From Pseudomonadota bacterium (GTDB taxonomy: Bacteria; Pseudomonadota; Gammaproteobacteria; Xanthomonadales; Xanthomonadaceae): a stretch of DNA of 64,000 nt. The DNA lies in assembly GCA_030528565.1 (NCBI GenBank), contig JAUMYP010000008.1, positions 3,486-67,485 of the forward strand. Direction: 5' to 3'. How positions within the stretch are numbered: the stretch's first letter is position 1; every line of letters starts with the position of its first letter. Both the position numbers and the translations under genes were made by a program. Shown piece after piece: positions 8,033-16,805 of this stretch. The notes beneath the pieces are model-generated. The model was not told the origin of the DNA. It searched no databases and saw only the letters and a program-made list of their open reading frames with translations.

Positions 8033-8464
8033 ATGACCATCGAACGTCGGCAATTCTCCGAGCGGCTGGCTGCCGCCCTGCGCAATGCAGGATATGAACC
8101 GCGCGCAGCCACCTTGCACCGGCTATTCAACTCGCGCTATGCCGGGCGTTCTGTCAGTTATCAAACCTCATTGCGCTGGCTGAGTGGTCAAGCCATCCCC
8201 GAACAAGACAAGCTGCAAGTGCTGGCACTCATGCTGGGCATCACGCCACAGTGGCTGCGCTATGGCAGTGACGCCAACAAAAATCAACGCGCACCTTTAC
8301 CATTGGACAATGACGACGAACAAATCCTGCGCCTGTATCTGGCGCTACCGGGCGACAGCAAATTTTTGGTCGCAAGGCTCATCCGTAAGCTGAGTCATCC
8401 TGAGCAAAACGCGCTGGGAACGGCTCCAGTCAATCCAACCGAAAACATTCCGCCCAAGGGTTGA
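8033..8464 (+). CDS. small helix-turn-helix DNA-binding protein
   Basis: The 143-aa protein has an N-terminal lambda-repressor-like helix-turn-helix (about residues 8-80). The features are 'FSERLAAALRNAGY', a recognition-helix region around 'GRSVSYQTSLRWLSGQAIPEQ', and 'LQVLALMLGITPQWLRYG', a pattern common in phage-type and XRE-like regulators. The C-terminal part is acidic and then helical, with no recognisable effector domain. It is divergent from the secreted protein gene at 7899. It ends 18 bp before the hrpA stop, so it is convergent with hrpA. There is no phage context, so it looks like a domesticated chromosomal regulator. Confidence 0.75.
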   Translation: MTIERRQFSERLAAALRNAGYEPRAATLHRLFNSRYAGRSVSYQTSLRWLSGQAIPEQDKLQVLALMLGITPQWLRYGSDANKNQRAPLPLDNDDEQILRLYLALPGDSKFLVARLIRKLSHPEQNALGTAPVNPTENIPPKG

Positions 8465-8482
8465 GGATAGCTGCAACCAACT

Positions 8483-11400
8483 TCAGGATGCGCCCTGCCA
8501 GGCAGCTATCCGGGCGGCGAGTTTTTTGCTGGAGATGCCGCCCTTGGCGCCGAGTTCCTGGGCGAAGGTGGCGATGCGCAGTTCTTCCAGTTCGCGGCGC
8601 AGGGTGTTGGCTTCGGGGTCGTTTTTCGCAGCACTCGCCAGGGCATCGACAAACGGCTTGATTTCCAGCATGCGCGCCTGGTCTTTGCCCGGGTCGCGCT
8701 GTGCGCGTTCGGCACGCAGGGCAAGGCCACGCAGCCAGCGCGGATATTCGGCCAGCACCTCGGCTTCCTGCTCGCGCAGGAAGCCGGGGAAGGTCAGCGC
8801 ATCCAGATGCGCCTGCATATCGTCGAGATTGCCGCGCGCCCAGCCCATCAGTTTCGATTCCAGTGCGGCGCGCACCTGGGCAATCAGGGCAAGGATGGTT
8901 TCGGCCTGTTGCAGGCGGCGCATGGCTTCGGCAAACAGGGTTTTGCCAAGTTGCTGGGCGTGCTGGGCGAAACTTTGCGCATCGCGGATTTCGGCAAGGC
9001 CATCGGCGCTCAGTGCATTGAAAGCGCCCTCGACCAAATCTTCGCGCAGCGGCTCGCTATCGCGGTTGCTGGGCTTTTTGAATACATCGGCCTTGCTTGT
9101 GGGCTGCTCCAATGCCGCATACAGCAGCCCGGTCTTGGGGCTGATGGGCAGTTGCCGCCGCGCCTGTTTGAGTTTGTCGGCAAGGGCGATGCGCAGCAGG
9201 CGGCGCACGCCTTCGGCATGATGGCGCAGCGCCAGCTCGCGCTGTGCGTGGACATGCAGCGAGACGCCATCGCCATCGTCATGCAATGCCGGAAATGCCG
9301 GGATGCCGGCATCGCCCTGCATTTGCAGTGGCACCGGCGTATCGGGGAAGGTGGTCAGCCCGGTTTGCCGCAAATCACGCGCGGCGCGGCTGGCAAAAGC
9401 GCGCTGTGCGCGGCTGCCGAATTTCTCCCGCAGCGCGGCCAGGTCACGCGATACGGCGAGCACGGTTTTGCCTTTTTCATCCTGCAATTGCAGATTGATA
9501 TGCAGATGCGCAGGCAGGCTTGCTTCAGCAAAATCCAGCGCCGAAAGTTCAACGCCAGTGAGTTTTTGCAGAAAGCGCGCCAGTGCCGCTGGCAGGCTGT
9601 CAGCCTGCGGGTCGCGGTGCGCCTCGGCAAAGGCGCGGGCAAAATCCGGCGCGGGCACGAAATTGCGGCGCAGTGATTTGGGCAAGGTTTTAATCAGTGC
9701 AGCGGCTTTTTCTTCAACAAAACCCGGCGCCATCCAGCTCAACTGCGCCGCGTCCACGGCATTCAGAAGATGCAGCGGCAGCAGCAGGTTCATGCCGTCA
9801 TCGGCGGCGCCCGGTTCAAAACGATAGCGCACCGCCAGACGCGCAGCGCCCAGCGCGATATACGGCGGGAAGCGCGCCGCATCGGTTTCCCCGGCTACCA
9901 GCAGGTCATCGCGCGACCATTCCAGCTGCGCCTTGCCTGCCGCATCCAGACTTTTGTACCAGGCATCCAGCGCCTGCACGTTGTGCACATGCGCGGGCAA
10001 GCGGTCCAGATACCAGCGCGTTTGCCAGTCCTCATCGACAACAAGGCCGCTGCGGCGCTGCTTGGCTTCCTCCTCGCGGGCGGCCTCCAGTGTGCGCAGG
10101 TTGCGGGCAAGAAATGCGCTGCGGGTATTGACCTCGCCCATCACCAGCGCATCGTGGGCAAAAATCGCGCGTGATTCCTGCGGGTACAGCGCGCCGTAAT
10201 GCACCGGCTTTTTCGGCGCCAGCACCAGCCCGAACAGGCTGATTTGTTCACTGCCAACCACCCGCCCCTGGGCGCGTGACCAGCGCGGCTCGTGATGGCG
10301 GCGCGCCAACAGATGCGGCAGTTCGGCAATCACCCAGTCCGGCTCAATCGCGGCATTGGTGATGGCCCAGACTTTTTCGGTATCCAGCAAGGTGGCGCTC
10401 AACACCCAGGCCGGTGGCTTCCTGGCCAGAGCCGAGCCGGGGAACAGCTGGAAGCGCCGCCCGCGCGGGCCTTGATAACTGTTGCGCTCATCCAGATGGC
10501 CCATTTGCGTGGGCAACCCGGCAATCAGGGCGCGATGCAGCCGTGCATACAGGGCGGCGGCGTTGTCACTGCCTGCCTCTGCATTTTTTTGTGGCCACAT
10601 TTCCTCGCATTGCAATTTGAGCTGCCGATGCAGCTCGCGCCATTCGCGCAGCCGCAAGAAGCCCAGAAACTTTTTCTCCGCCCATTTGCGCAGCTGGCTT
10701 TGGCTCATGTCCTCATGCGCCTGGCGGAAGGCTTCCCACAAGTTCCAGATGCCAGCAAATTCGGATTTGTTATCGGCAAACTCGGCATGTGCGGCATCGG
10801 CGGCGGCGCGCGCATCGGCGGGGCGCTCGCGCGGGTCCTGCACGCCGAGGAAGCTGGCAATGGCCAGCATCTGCGGCAATACGCCGTGTTTTTTCGCGGC
10901 AATCAGCATCCGCGAGAGCTTCACGTCCACCGGCAGGCGCGCCATCTCCCGGCCAATGGCGGTCAGCCTGCGCTCGCCATCAAGCGCGCCCAACTCCAGC
11001 AACTGCTGCCAGCCGTCACTCACCGCACGCGCATCGGGCGGCTCAAGAAACGGGAATTGCTCAATCTGCCCAAGGCCGATGGAGAGCATGCGCAGAATCA
11101 CCCCGGCCAGTGCCGAGCGCCGGATTTCCGGGTCGGTAAATTCTGGCCGGGCGACAAACTCGGCCTCGGAATACAGCCGGATGCAAACGCCATCGGCCAC
11201 GCGGCCACAGCGCCCGGCACGCTGGTTGGCGCTGGCCTGGCTGATGGCTTCGATATGCAGGCGGTCGATTTTCTGCCGTGGGCTATAGCGTTTGACGCGG
11301 GCAAACCCCGGGTCCACCACATAGCGGATGCGCGGCACGGTCAGCGAGGTTTCCGCGACATTGGTGGCGAGCACGATGCGGCGCTTCACGCCGGGATTGA

Positions 11401-12409
11401 ACACCTTGTCCTGGTCGCGCGCCGACAGCCTGGCGTACAGCGGGATGACTTCGGTGGCGCGGTATTTGCGCTTTTCCAGCGCCTGGTGCGCATCACGGAT
11501 TTCACGCTCGCCGGGCAGGAAAATCAGCGTATCGCCCAGCGGGTTTTCGCGGGTGATTTCATCGCAGGCGGCGACGATGCCATCGAGCACGCTCATCGCC
11601 TCGCCGTCCCCGGTTTCGGCCAGAGGCCGGTAGCGGACTTCCACCGGATAGGTACGTCCGGCCACTTCCACCACCGGCGCGCCGCCGAAATGCTCGGCAA
11701 AGCGCGCGGTGTCGATGGTGGCTGAGGTGACAATCAGCTTCAAATCCGGGCGCTTTGCCAGCAACCCTTTCAGATAGCCCAGCAGAAAGTCGATATTGAG
11801 GCTGCGCTCGTGCGCCTCGTCGATAATCAGCGTGTCATAGCGCGACAGCCAGCGGTCGGCCTGGATTTCCGCCAGCAGGATGCCATCGGTCATGAACTTG
11901 ATGGCGGTGCGCTCGCCGACCTGCTCGTTGAAACGCACCTGAAAGCCCACCGCATCGCCCAGCGGCACTTGCAGTTCTTCGGCCACGCGGCGCGCCACCG
12001 AGCGTGCGGCGATGCGCCTCGGCTGGGTGCAGCCAATCATCCCGGCCTCGCCGCGCCCGGCCATCAGGCACAGCTTGGGCAGTTGCGTGGTCTTGCCGCT
12101 GCCGGTTTCCCCGGCAATCACCACCACCTGGTGCTGGCGAATCAGCGCGATGATTTCGTCGGTTTTTTCCGCCAGCGGCAGGTCTTGGTTGATGCTGGCC
12201 GCAGGCAATTGCGCGCGCCGAGCCTGCCGCGCGGCGATGGAGGCTTGCAGTTTTTCAACAAAGGCCGCCTGCAATGCGCCGTCTTTGGGACGGGCTTTCC
12301 ATTTGCCCAAAAGACCCAGCAAACGGCCACGGTCGCGGCTCAGCGCCGCATCAATGGCGCGGCGGGCATGGCGCAAATCCAGATTTTCCGGCAGCGGCGC
12401 AGACATCAA
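8483..12409 (-). CDS. hrpA: HrpA, ATP-dependent DEAH-box RNA helicase
   Basis: This 1308-aa protein is a full-length DEAH-box helicase (E. coli HrpA 1300 aa). Walker A is GETGSGKT (residues 100-107) and the DEAH motif occurs in 'LIIDEAHERSLN' near residue 200. SAT and 'QRAGRCGR' (motif VI) are also present. The helicase core is followed by the helicase-associated, OB-fold and long C-terminal DUF3418 regions typical of bacterial HrpA. HrpA unwinds RNA and rescues stalled or collided ribosomes. It lies last in the algH-ruvX-pyrB-hrpA cluster, 9 bp after pyrB. The start could be Met1 or Met2. Several long frames on the other strand are shadows. Confidence 0.96.
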   Translation of the reverse strand: MMSAPLPENLDLRHARRAIDAALSRDRGRLLGLLGKWKARPKDGALQAAFVEKLQASIAARQARRAQLPAASINQDLPLAEKTDEIIALIRQHQVVVIAGETGSGKTTQLPKLCLMAGRGEAGMIGCTQPRRIAARSVARRVAEELQVPLGDAVGFQVRFNEQVGERTAIKFMTDGILLAEIQADRWLSRYDTLIIDEAHERSLNIDFLLGYLKGLLAKRPDLKLIVTSATIDTARFAEHFGGAPVVEVAGRTYPVEVRYRPLAETGDGEAMSVLDGIVAACDEITRENPLGDTLIFLPGEREIRDAHQALEKRKYRATEVIPLYARLSARDQDKVFNPGVKRRIVLATNVAETSLTVPRIRYVVDPGFARVKRYSPRQKIDRLHIEAISQASANQRAGRCGRVADGVCIRLYSEAEFVARPEFTDPEIRRSALAGVILRMLSIGLGQIEQFPFLEPPDARAVSDGWQQLLELGALDGERRLTAIGREMARLPVDVKLSRMLIAAKKHGVLPQMLAIASFLGVQDPRERPADARAAADAAHAEFADNKSEFAGIWNLWEAFRQAHEDMSQSQLRKWAEKKFLGFLRLREWRELHRQLKLQCEEMWPQKNAEAGSDNAAALYARLHRALIAGLPTQMGHLDERNSYQGPRGRRFQLFPGSALARKPPAWVLSATLLDTEKVWAITNAAIEPDWVIAELPHLLARRHHEPRWSRAQGRVVGSEQISLFGLVLAPKKPVHYGALYPQESRAIFAHDALVMGEVNTRSAFLARNLRTLEAAREEEAKQRRSGLVVDEDWQTRWYLDRLPAHVHNVQALDAWYKSLDAAGKAQLEWSRDDLLVAGETDAARFPPYIALGAARLAVRYRFEPGAADDGMNLLLPLHLLNAVDAAQLSWMAPGFVEEKAAALIKTLPKSLRRNFVPAPDFARAFAEAHRDPQADSLPAALARFLQKLTGVELSALDFAEASLPAHLHINLQLQDEKGKTVLAVSRDLAALREKFGSRAQRAFASRAARDLRQTGLTTFPDTPVPLQMQGDAGIPAFPALHDDGDGVSLHVHAQRELALRHHAEGVRRLLRIALADKLKQARRQLPISPKTGLLYAALEQPTSKADVFKKPSNRDSEPLREDLVEGAFNALSADGLAEIRDAQSFAQHAQQLGKTLFAEAMRRLQQAETILALIAQVRAALESKLMGWARGNLDDMQAHLDALTFPGFLREQEAEVLAEYPRWLRGLALRAERAQRDPGKDQARMLEIKPFVDALASAAKNDPEANTLRRELEELRIATFAQELGAKGGISSKKLAARIAAWQGAS

Positions 12410-12418
12410 TCAGGGCAA

Positions 12419-13324
12419 TCAGGCAAAGGCGCGCTCCAGCACCGCCATGCGCACCAGCACACCGTTTTCCACCTGCCGCAGGATGCGCGATTGCGGACCA
12501 TCGGCCACCTCATCGCTGATTTCCACGCCACGGTTAAGCGGCCCCGGATGCATGACGATGGCATCGCTGGCGGCGCGCGCCATGCGGGCAGCGGTAATGC
12601 CATAGTCGCGGTGGTAGCCCTCCAGCGAGGCCACCAGACCATCCTCCATGCGCTCGCGTTGCAGCCGCAGGGTCATCACCACATCGGCACCGGTCATCGC
12701 TTCATCCAGCTCATGGCTGACATGGCAGCCCGCCAGGGTATCGTCGCTGGGCAGCAGATTGGCCGGGCCGCAGACGCGGATATCCTGCACGCCCAGGATG
12801 CGCAGCGCGGCAAGGTCACTGCGCGCCACCCGCGAATGCAGGATGTCGCCGACAATCGCCACTTTCAGCGCGGAAAAATCCCGCCCCTTGGCCTGGCGGA
12901 GAGTGAGCATGTCCAGCAGCGCCTGGGTCGGGTGCTGGCTGCGGCCATCGCCAGCATTGATAAGCGCGGTGCCGGGCGCGACGCTTTGCGCAAGCTCGGC
13001 CACCAGACCATCTTCACGGGCGCGGATGATGAAGGCGGACACGCCCATCGCCTCGATGTTTTTCAGGGTATCAAGCGCGGTTTCGCCCTTGGTGGCCGAA
13101 GAGGTCGCCGCCTCGAAGTTCAGGATATCCGCGCCCAGCCGCTGCGCGGCACGCTGAAAGCTGAGCCGGGTGCGCGTGGAAGGCTCAAAAAACAGGGTGC
13201 AGACGGCGCGGCCGGACAGATGGCTACGACAGTCGCCGGCATGGCGCAGGGCTTCGGCACGGTCAAGGATGGCAGTCAGCGCATCAAAATCGAGTGCCTG
13301 CATGGACAGCAGATGTTGCGGCAT
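12419..13324 (-). CDS. pyrB: aspartate carbamoyltransferase catalytic subunit
   Basis: The 301-aa protein is PyrB. The carbamoyl-phosphate loop is intact (FFEPSTRTRLSF, about 44-55), as are HPTQALLD, 'VGDILHSRVARS' and 'HPGPLNRGVE'. It joins carbamoyl phosphate and aspartate in pyrimidine synthesis. I chose ATG 13324 because the protein then starts at the family's usual position; the longer frame extends into ruvX. It lies 4 bp after ruvX, so it is co-transcribed. No pyrI regulatory subunit follows. The algH-ruvX-pyrB order is widespread in gammaproteobacteria. Confidence 0.95.
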   Translation of the reverse strand: MPQHLLSMQALDFDALTAILDRAEALRHAGDCRSHLSGRAVCTLFFEPSTRTRLSFQRAAQRLGADILNFEAATSSATKGETALDTLKNIEAMGVSAFIIRAREDGLVAELAQSVAPGTALINAGDGRSQHPTQALLDMLTLRQAKGRDFSALKVAIVGDILHSRVARSDLAALRILGVQDIRVCGPANLLPSDDTLAGCHVSHELDEAMTGADVVMTLRLQRERMEDGLVASLEGYHRDYGITAARMARAASDAIVMHPGPLNRGVEISDEVADGPQSRILRQVENGVLVRMAVLERAFA

Positions 13325-13328
13325 GGCT

Positions 13329-13808
13329 TCAGTTTTCCTTGTCTTGCGTAGTTTGGGCTTGTGTGATGGGCACGGCGCTATCGGGCGCGGCAATCCAGCG
13401 TTCTATGATGACGGCAGCGGCGACCGCGTCCAGTTCGGCAGCATCACGGCGGCGACGCTGGCCTTCGGCGCGCGCGGCGGCAAAGCGTTGTGCCGCCTCG
13501 ATGCTGGAACGGCGCTCGTCCACCATCAGCACCGGCAGCCCGAAGCGTTGCTGCAACTGCCGGGCAAAGCGTTGCGCGCGCAGCCGTGCCGGTTGGCTCT
13601 CGCCCTCCAGGGTCAGCGGGTCACCGACGATAAAACCGCTGGGCAGCCATTCACGGCGCAGCTTTTCAATCACCGCCCAGTCCGGCTTGTCATCGCGCAT
13701 CTCCACCACGGCTATGCCGCGCGCACCGGCACCGATGACACTGCCGACCGCCACGCCAATGCGGCGCGCACCGACATCAAAGCCCAGCACGGCGCCATCC
13801 AGCCTCAT
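13329..13808 (-). CDS. ruvX: RuvX/YqgF family Holliday-junction resolvase-like protein
   Basis: The 159-aa protein has the RNase H-like fold of YqgF/RuvX: 'LGFDVGARRIGVAVG' (residues 8-22) with the first catalytic Asp, a central 'FIVGDPLTLEGE', and 'VDERRSSIEA' with the DE pair. A C-terminal acidic residue (D in 'AELDAVAAA') completes the active site. The family is implicated in pre-16S rRNA 5' processing and Holliday-junction resolution. It overlaps algH by ATGA (13805-13808) and is 4 bp from pyrB. The C-terminal tail of about 20 residues is longer than average and polar. Confidence 0.92.
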   Translation of the reverse strand: MRLDGAVLGFDVGARRIGVAVGSVIGAGARGIAVVEMRDDKPDWAVIEKLRREWLPSGFIVGDPLTLEGESQPARLRAQRFARQLQQRFGLPVLMVDERRSSIEAAQRFAAARAEGQRRRRDAAELDAVAAAVIIERWIAAPDSAVPITQAQTTQDKEN

Positions 13809-14371
13809 GCGTGGCCGCTGTAATGGGTCATGTTCATCAGGTTCACGCCCACCAGCCCGGCAGCGGCCTGCCAGCGTTGCTCCAGTGGCAGGCGGAACAG
13901 CAAATCATCATCCGGTGGCGCCAGCAGCCAACTGTTTTCACTGATTTCCTGTTCAAGCTGGCCTGCGGCCCAGCCCGCGCAGCCCAGTGCCACCAGCGCC
14001 TGCGCCGGGCCATCGCCACGCGCCATTGCTTCGAGCACATCGCGCGAAGTGGTCAGCGCAAGACCACCGGGCAGCCGCACGCTGGAATCCCATTCGCGCT
14101 CGCCATCATGCAGCACAAAACCACGCTCGGCATGTACCGGGCCACCGGCCAGCACCGGCTGCGCCAAAAGCTCCGGCGCGCCGCCTTCGATGCGGATTTG
14201 TGCAAACAGCTCGCCCACGCTGAATTCCGAGGCACGATTGATGACAATCCCCATCGCGCCGTGTTCGTCATGCTGGCAAATCAGGCTGACGGTGCGCGCG
14301 AAGTTGGGGTCGTCCAAAGCCGGCAAGGCAATCAGCAATTGCCTGGCCAAAGATGAGGCAGATTCTGTCAT
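13805..14371 (-). CDS. algH: AlgH/YqgE family protein
   Basis: The 188-aa protein matches the YqgE/AlgH family: 'LLIALPALDDPNFARTVSLICQHDEHGAMGIVINR' near the N-terminus and 'ALGCAGWAAGQLEQEI' in the second half. AlgH has been linked to alginate regulation in Pseudomonas, but its biochemical role is unresolved. I chose ATG 14371 because the conserved domain starts there and a TACAAT -10 box ends 6 nt upstream, suggesting a leaderless transcript. It is the first gene of the algH-ruvX-pyrB-hrpA operon. Confidence 0.93.
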   Translation of the reverse strand: MTESASSLARQLLIALPALDDPNFARTVSLICQHDEHGAMGIVINRASEFSVGELFAQIRIEGGAPELLAQPVLAGGPVHAERGFVLHDGEREWDSSVRLPGGLALTTSRDVLEAMARGDGPAQALVALGCAGWAAGQLEQEISENSWLLAPPDDDLLFRLPLEQRWQAAAGLVGVNLMNMTHYSGHA

Positions 14372-14377
14372 GCCGAG

Positions 14378-14383
14378 ATTGTA
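14378..14383 (-). promoter_or_regulatory. -10 box of algH; probable leaderless promoter
   Basis: TACAAT on the minus strand is followed by six bases and then the algH ATG. No Shine-Dalgarno is present. The -35 is weak (TTGCCC at a longer spacing). Transcription should therefore start at or next to the start codon. Confidence 0.6.
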
Positions 14384-14408
14384 GCCTGTGCGCCCTGTTT
14401 GCCGGGGC

Positions 14409-14436
14409 AAAAAAGGCAACGCCCGCCGGGGCGGGC
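14409..14436 (-). terminator. rho-independent terminator after pilU
   Basis: A GC-rich stem, GCCCGC/GCGGGC (14421-14426, 14431-14436), is followed on the minus strand, after a few bases, by six T residues (14409-14414). It separates pilU from the algH promoter. Confidence 0.8.
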
Positions 14437-14467
14437 GCGTCTCATCACGATGCCTGAAGCTCGCGTA

Positions 14468-15601
14468 TCAGCGGACTTCCGCCACTTCCACGCCATCCAG
14501 CCCCTGTGCCAGGGTACGGGCATCACCCCCCTGTGCCAGCTTGATTTTCAGGCGCACTTCGTTTTGCGAGTCGGCATAGCGCAATGCGTCGTCATAGCTG
14601 ATTTCACCGGCCTGATACAGTTCGAACAGGCTCTGGTCGAAGGTTTTCATGCCGAGCTGGGTGGAGTCCTTCATCACCTCTTTCAGCTTGTGGATTTCGC
14701 CATCGCGGATATAGTCCTGCACCAGCGGCGTGCCCAGCAGGATTTCCATCGCCACCCGGCGTCCCTTGCCATCCACGCGCGGCACCAGTTGCTGCGCAAC
14801 CACCGCCTTGAGGTTCAGCGACAAGTCCATCAGCAGTTGCTGGCGACGGTCTTCGGGAAAGAAGTTGATGATGCGGTCCATTGCCTGGTTGGCATTGTTG
14901 GCGTGCAGGGTACACAGCACCAGGTGGCCGGTTTCGGCAAAGGCGATGGCGTGATCCATGCCTTCGCGGGTACGCACTTCGCCAATCATGATCACATCCG
15001 GCGCCTGGCGCAGGGTGTTCTTCAGCGCCGCCTCCCAGCTTTCGGTGTCGATACCGACCTCGCGCTGGGTAACGATGCAGTTTTCGTGACGGTGCACGAA
15101 TTCAATCGGGTCTTCGATGGTGATGATGTGACCGGTCGCCGCCTTGTTGCGATGGCCAATCATCGCCGCCAGCGAGGTGGTCTTGCCGGTGCCGGTGGCG
15201 CCCACAAAGATGATGATGCCACGCTTGGTCATCGCCAGGGTTTTGATAATCGGCGGCAGGTTCAGCTCCTCCACCGTCGGAATATGGGTTTCGATGCGGC
15301 GCAGCACCATGCCGACCTGATTGCGCTGGTAGAAGGCCGAAACACGGAAGCGCCCCACCCCGGCAAGGCCAATGGCGAAGTTGCATTCCCGGGTCTTTTC
15401 AAACTCTTCCCGTTGCGCTGGAGTCATGATGGATAACACCAGATCGCGACTTTGCTGAGAGGTAAGTACATCCTGGGTAACTGGAGTGATCTTGCCGTTG
15501 ACCTTCATCGAAGGCGCCATGCCGGAAGTGATGAACAAGTCCGATGCACGCTGCGTGGACATGAGTTTCAGCAAGGAGGTGAACTCGGCGGGTGTCGTCA
15601 T
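14468..15601 (-). CDS. pilU: PilU, type IV pilus retraction ATPase paralogue
   Basis: The 377-aa protein is a PilT-type GSPII_E ATPase. It has an N-terminal PAS-like domain, Walker A GATGTGKT (residues 134-141), Asp/His boxes ('EDPIEFVH', 'GEVRTREGMDHA', 'LCTLHANNANQAMDR') and a C-terminal AIRNLIRE-like region. Its C-terminal extension beyond PilT identifies it as PilU. PilU assists PilT in pilus retraction, giving twitching motility and DNA uptake. It follows pilT by 35 bp in the same orientation and ends at a strong terminator. Confidence 0.94.
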   Translation of the reverse strand: MTTPAEFTSLLKLMSTQRASDLFITSGMAPSMKVNGKITPVTQDVLTSQQSRDLVLSIMTPAQREEFEKTRECNFAIGLAGVGRFRVSAFYQRNQVGMVLRRIETHIPTVEELNLPPIIKTLAMTKRGIIIFVGATGTGKTTSLAAMIGHRNKAATGHIITIEDPIEFVHRHENCIVTQREVGIDTESWEAALKNTLRQAPDVIMIGEVRTREGMDHAIAFAETGHLVLCTLHANNANQAMDRIINFFPEDRRQQLLMDLSLNLKAVVAQQLVPRVDGKGRRVAMEILLGTPLVQDYIRDGEIHKLKEVMKDSTQLGMKTFDQSLFELYQAGEISYDDALRYADSQNEVRLKIKLAQGGDARTLAQGLDGVEVAEVR

Positions 15602-15636
15602 GGGAAGAGCTCCAGAAAATTCGTGCCGTTAGGTCT

Positions 15637-16674
15637 TTAATCGAACAAACGCTTGTCCTTGGCATAGTCACGCGCTTGTGCCTTGGTAATCAGGCTGCGC
15701 GACACCAAGTCTTGCAGATGCTGATCCAGGGTCATCATGCCGTATTGCTGGCCGGTCTGGATGGCCGAATACATCTGCGCCACCTTGTCTTCACGAATCA
15801 GGTTGCGGATCGCCGGAATGCCGACCATGATTTCCCAGGCAGCAGTACGGCCACCGCCAATCTTTTTCAAAAGCGCCTGCGAGATCACCGCACGCAGTGA
15901 TTCGGACAGCATCGAGCGCACCATCGGTTTTTCGCCAGCCGGAAACACGTCGATGATACGGTCGATGGTTTTGGCGGCCGAACTGGTATGCAGGGTGCCG
16001 AATACCAGGTGCCCGGTTTCGGCAGCGGTCAGCGCCAGCCGGATGGTTTCCAGGTCACGCAATTCGCCCACCAGAATATAGTCCGGGTCTTCACGCAGCG
16101 CCGAGCGCAGCGCCTCGTTGAAGCCATGCGTATCGCGGTGCACTTCGCGCTGGTTGATGAGGCACTTCTGCGACTGGTGCACAAACTCGATCGGGTCTTC
16201 CACCGACAGGATATGACCGTATTCATTCTTGTTGATATGGTCGAGCATCGCTGCCAGCGTGGTGGACTTGCCAGAGCCCGTAGGGCCGGTCACCAGAATC
16301 AGGCCCTGCGGCTGGTTGACCAGCTCACGGAACAGTGGCGGGCAGCCGAGCTGGTCGAGGGTCAGCACTTCTGAAGGAATGGTACGGAACACCGCACCGG
16401 CACCCCGGTTCTGGTTGAAGGCATTGACACGGAAGCGCGCAAGGCCGGGAATTTCAAAGGAGAAGTCGGTTTCCAGGAATTCTTCGTAGTCGCGGCGCTG
16501 CTTGTCCGACATGATGTCGTAAATCAGCGCATGCACGGTCTTGTGATCCAGTGGCGGAATATTGATACGGCGCACATCGCCATCGACGCGAATCATCGGC
16601 GGCAAGCCTGCCGACAAATGCAAGTCCGATGCCTTGTTCTTAACCGAAAAGGCCAATAATTCTGCAATATCCAT
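15637..16674 (-). CDS. pilT: PilT, type IV pilus retraction ATPase
   Basis: The 345-aa protein has exactly the usual PilT length. It starts with 'MDIAELLAFSVKNKASDLHL'. Walker A is GPTGSGKS (residues 130-137), followed by the Asp box 'EDPIEFVHQ', Walker B 'ILVGELRDLETIRLAL' and the His box 'VFGTLHTSSAAKTIDR'. The C-terminal AIRNLIRE retraction motif is intact. It forms the hexameric motor that depolymerises pili. I chose ATG 16674 for its match to the family N-terminus and an AGGGAG Shine-Dalgarno. It lies upstream of pilU and is divergent from proC. Confidence 0.96.
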   Translation of the reverse strand: MDIAELLAFSVKNKASDLHLSAGLPPMIRVDGDVRRINIPPLDHKTVHALIYDIMSDKQRRDYEEFLETDFSFEIPGLARFRVNAFNQNRGAGAVFRTIPSEVLTLDQLGCPPLFRELVNQPQGLILVTGPTGSGKSTTLAAMLDHINKNEYGHILSVEDPIEFVHQSQKCLINQREVHRDTHGFNEALRSALREDPDYILVGELRDLETIRLALTAAETGHLVFGTLHTSSAAKTIDRIIDVFPAGEKPMVRSMLSESLRAVISQALLKKIGGGRTAAWEIMVGIPAIRNLIREDKVAQMYSAIQTGQQYGMMTLDQHLQDLVSRSLITKAQARDYAKDKRLFD

Positions 16675-16732
16675 TCTTTCTCCCTGGCTTTTTGAAACTG
16701 TGATCGGATGCCGGTTTCCCGGTACTGCACGG

Positions 16733-16738
16733 AGTATA
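16733..16738 (-). promoter_or_regulatory. -10 box of the pilT-pilU promoter
   Basis: TATACT on the minus strand, about 60 nt upstream of the pilT ATG, is a close match to the sigma70 -10. A convincing -35 is not visible, so an activator may be needed. Confidence 0.45.
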
Positions 16739-16805
16739 ACCCCCGAAAACATCAGGATCGCTTGATTGCTATGCTCTATGTCTTGACCCAACTCAAAGTA
16801 ATGAC

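Noticed and set aside
8033..8464. prophage remnant based on the repressor-like protein
   Set aside because: No integrase, structural or lysis genes and no att-like repeats lie nearby.
10292..11725. 477-residue plus-strand frame over hrpA
   Set aside because: Shadow of hrpA; no ribosome-binding site or recognisable fold.
11810..13351. 513-residue plus-strand frame over hrpA and pyrB
   Set aside because: Shadow of two conserved genes; composition typical of antisense GC-rich frames.
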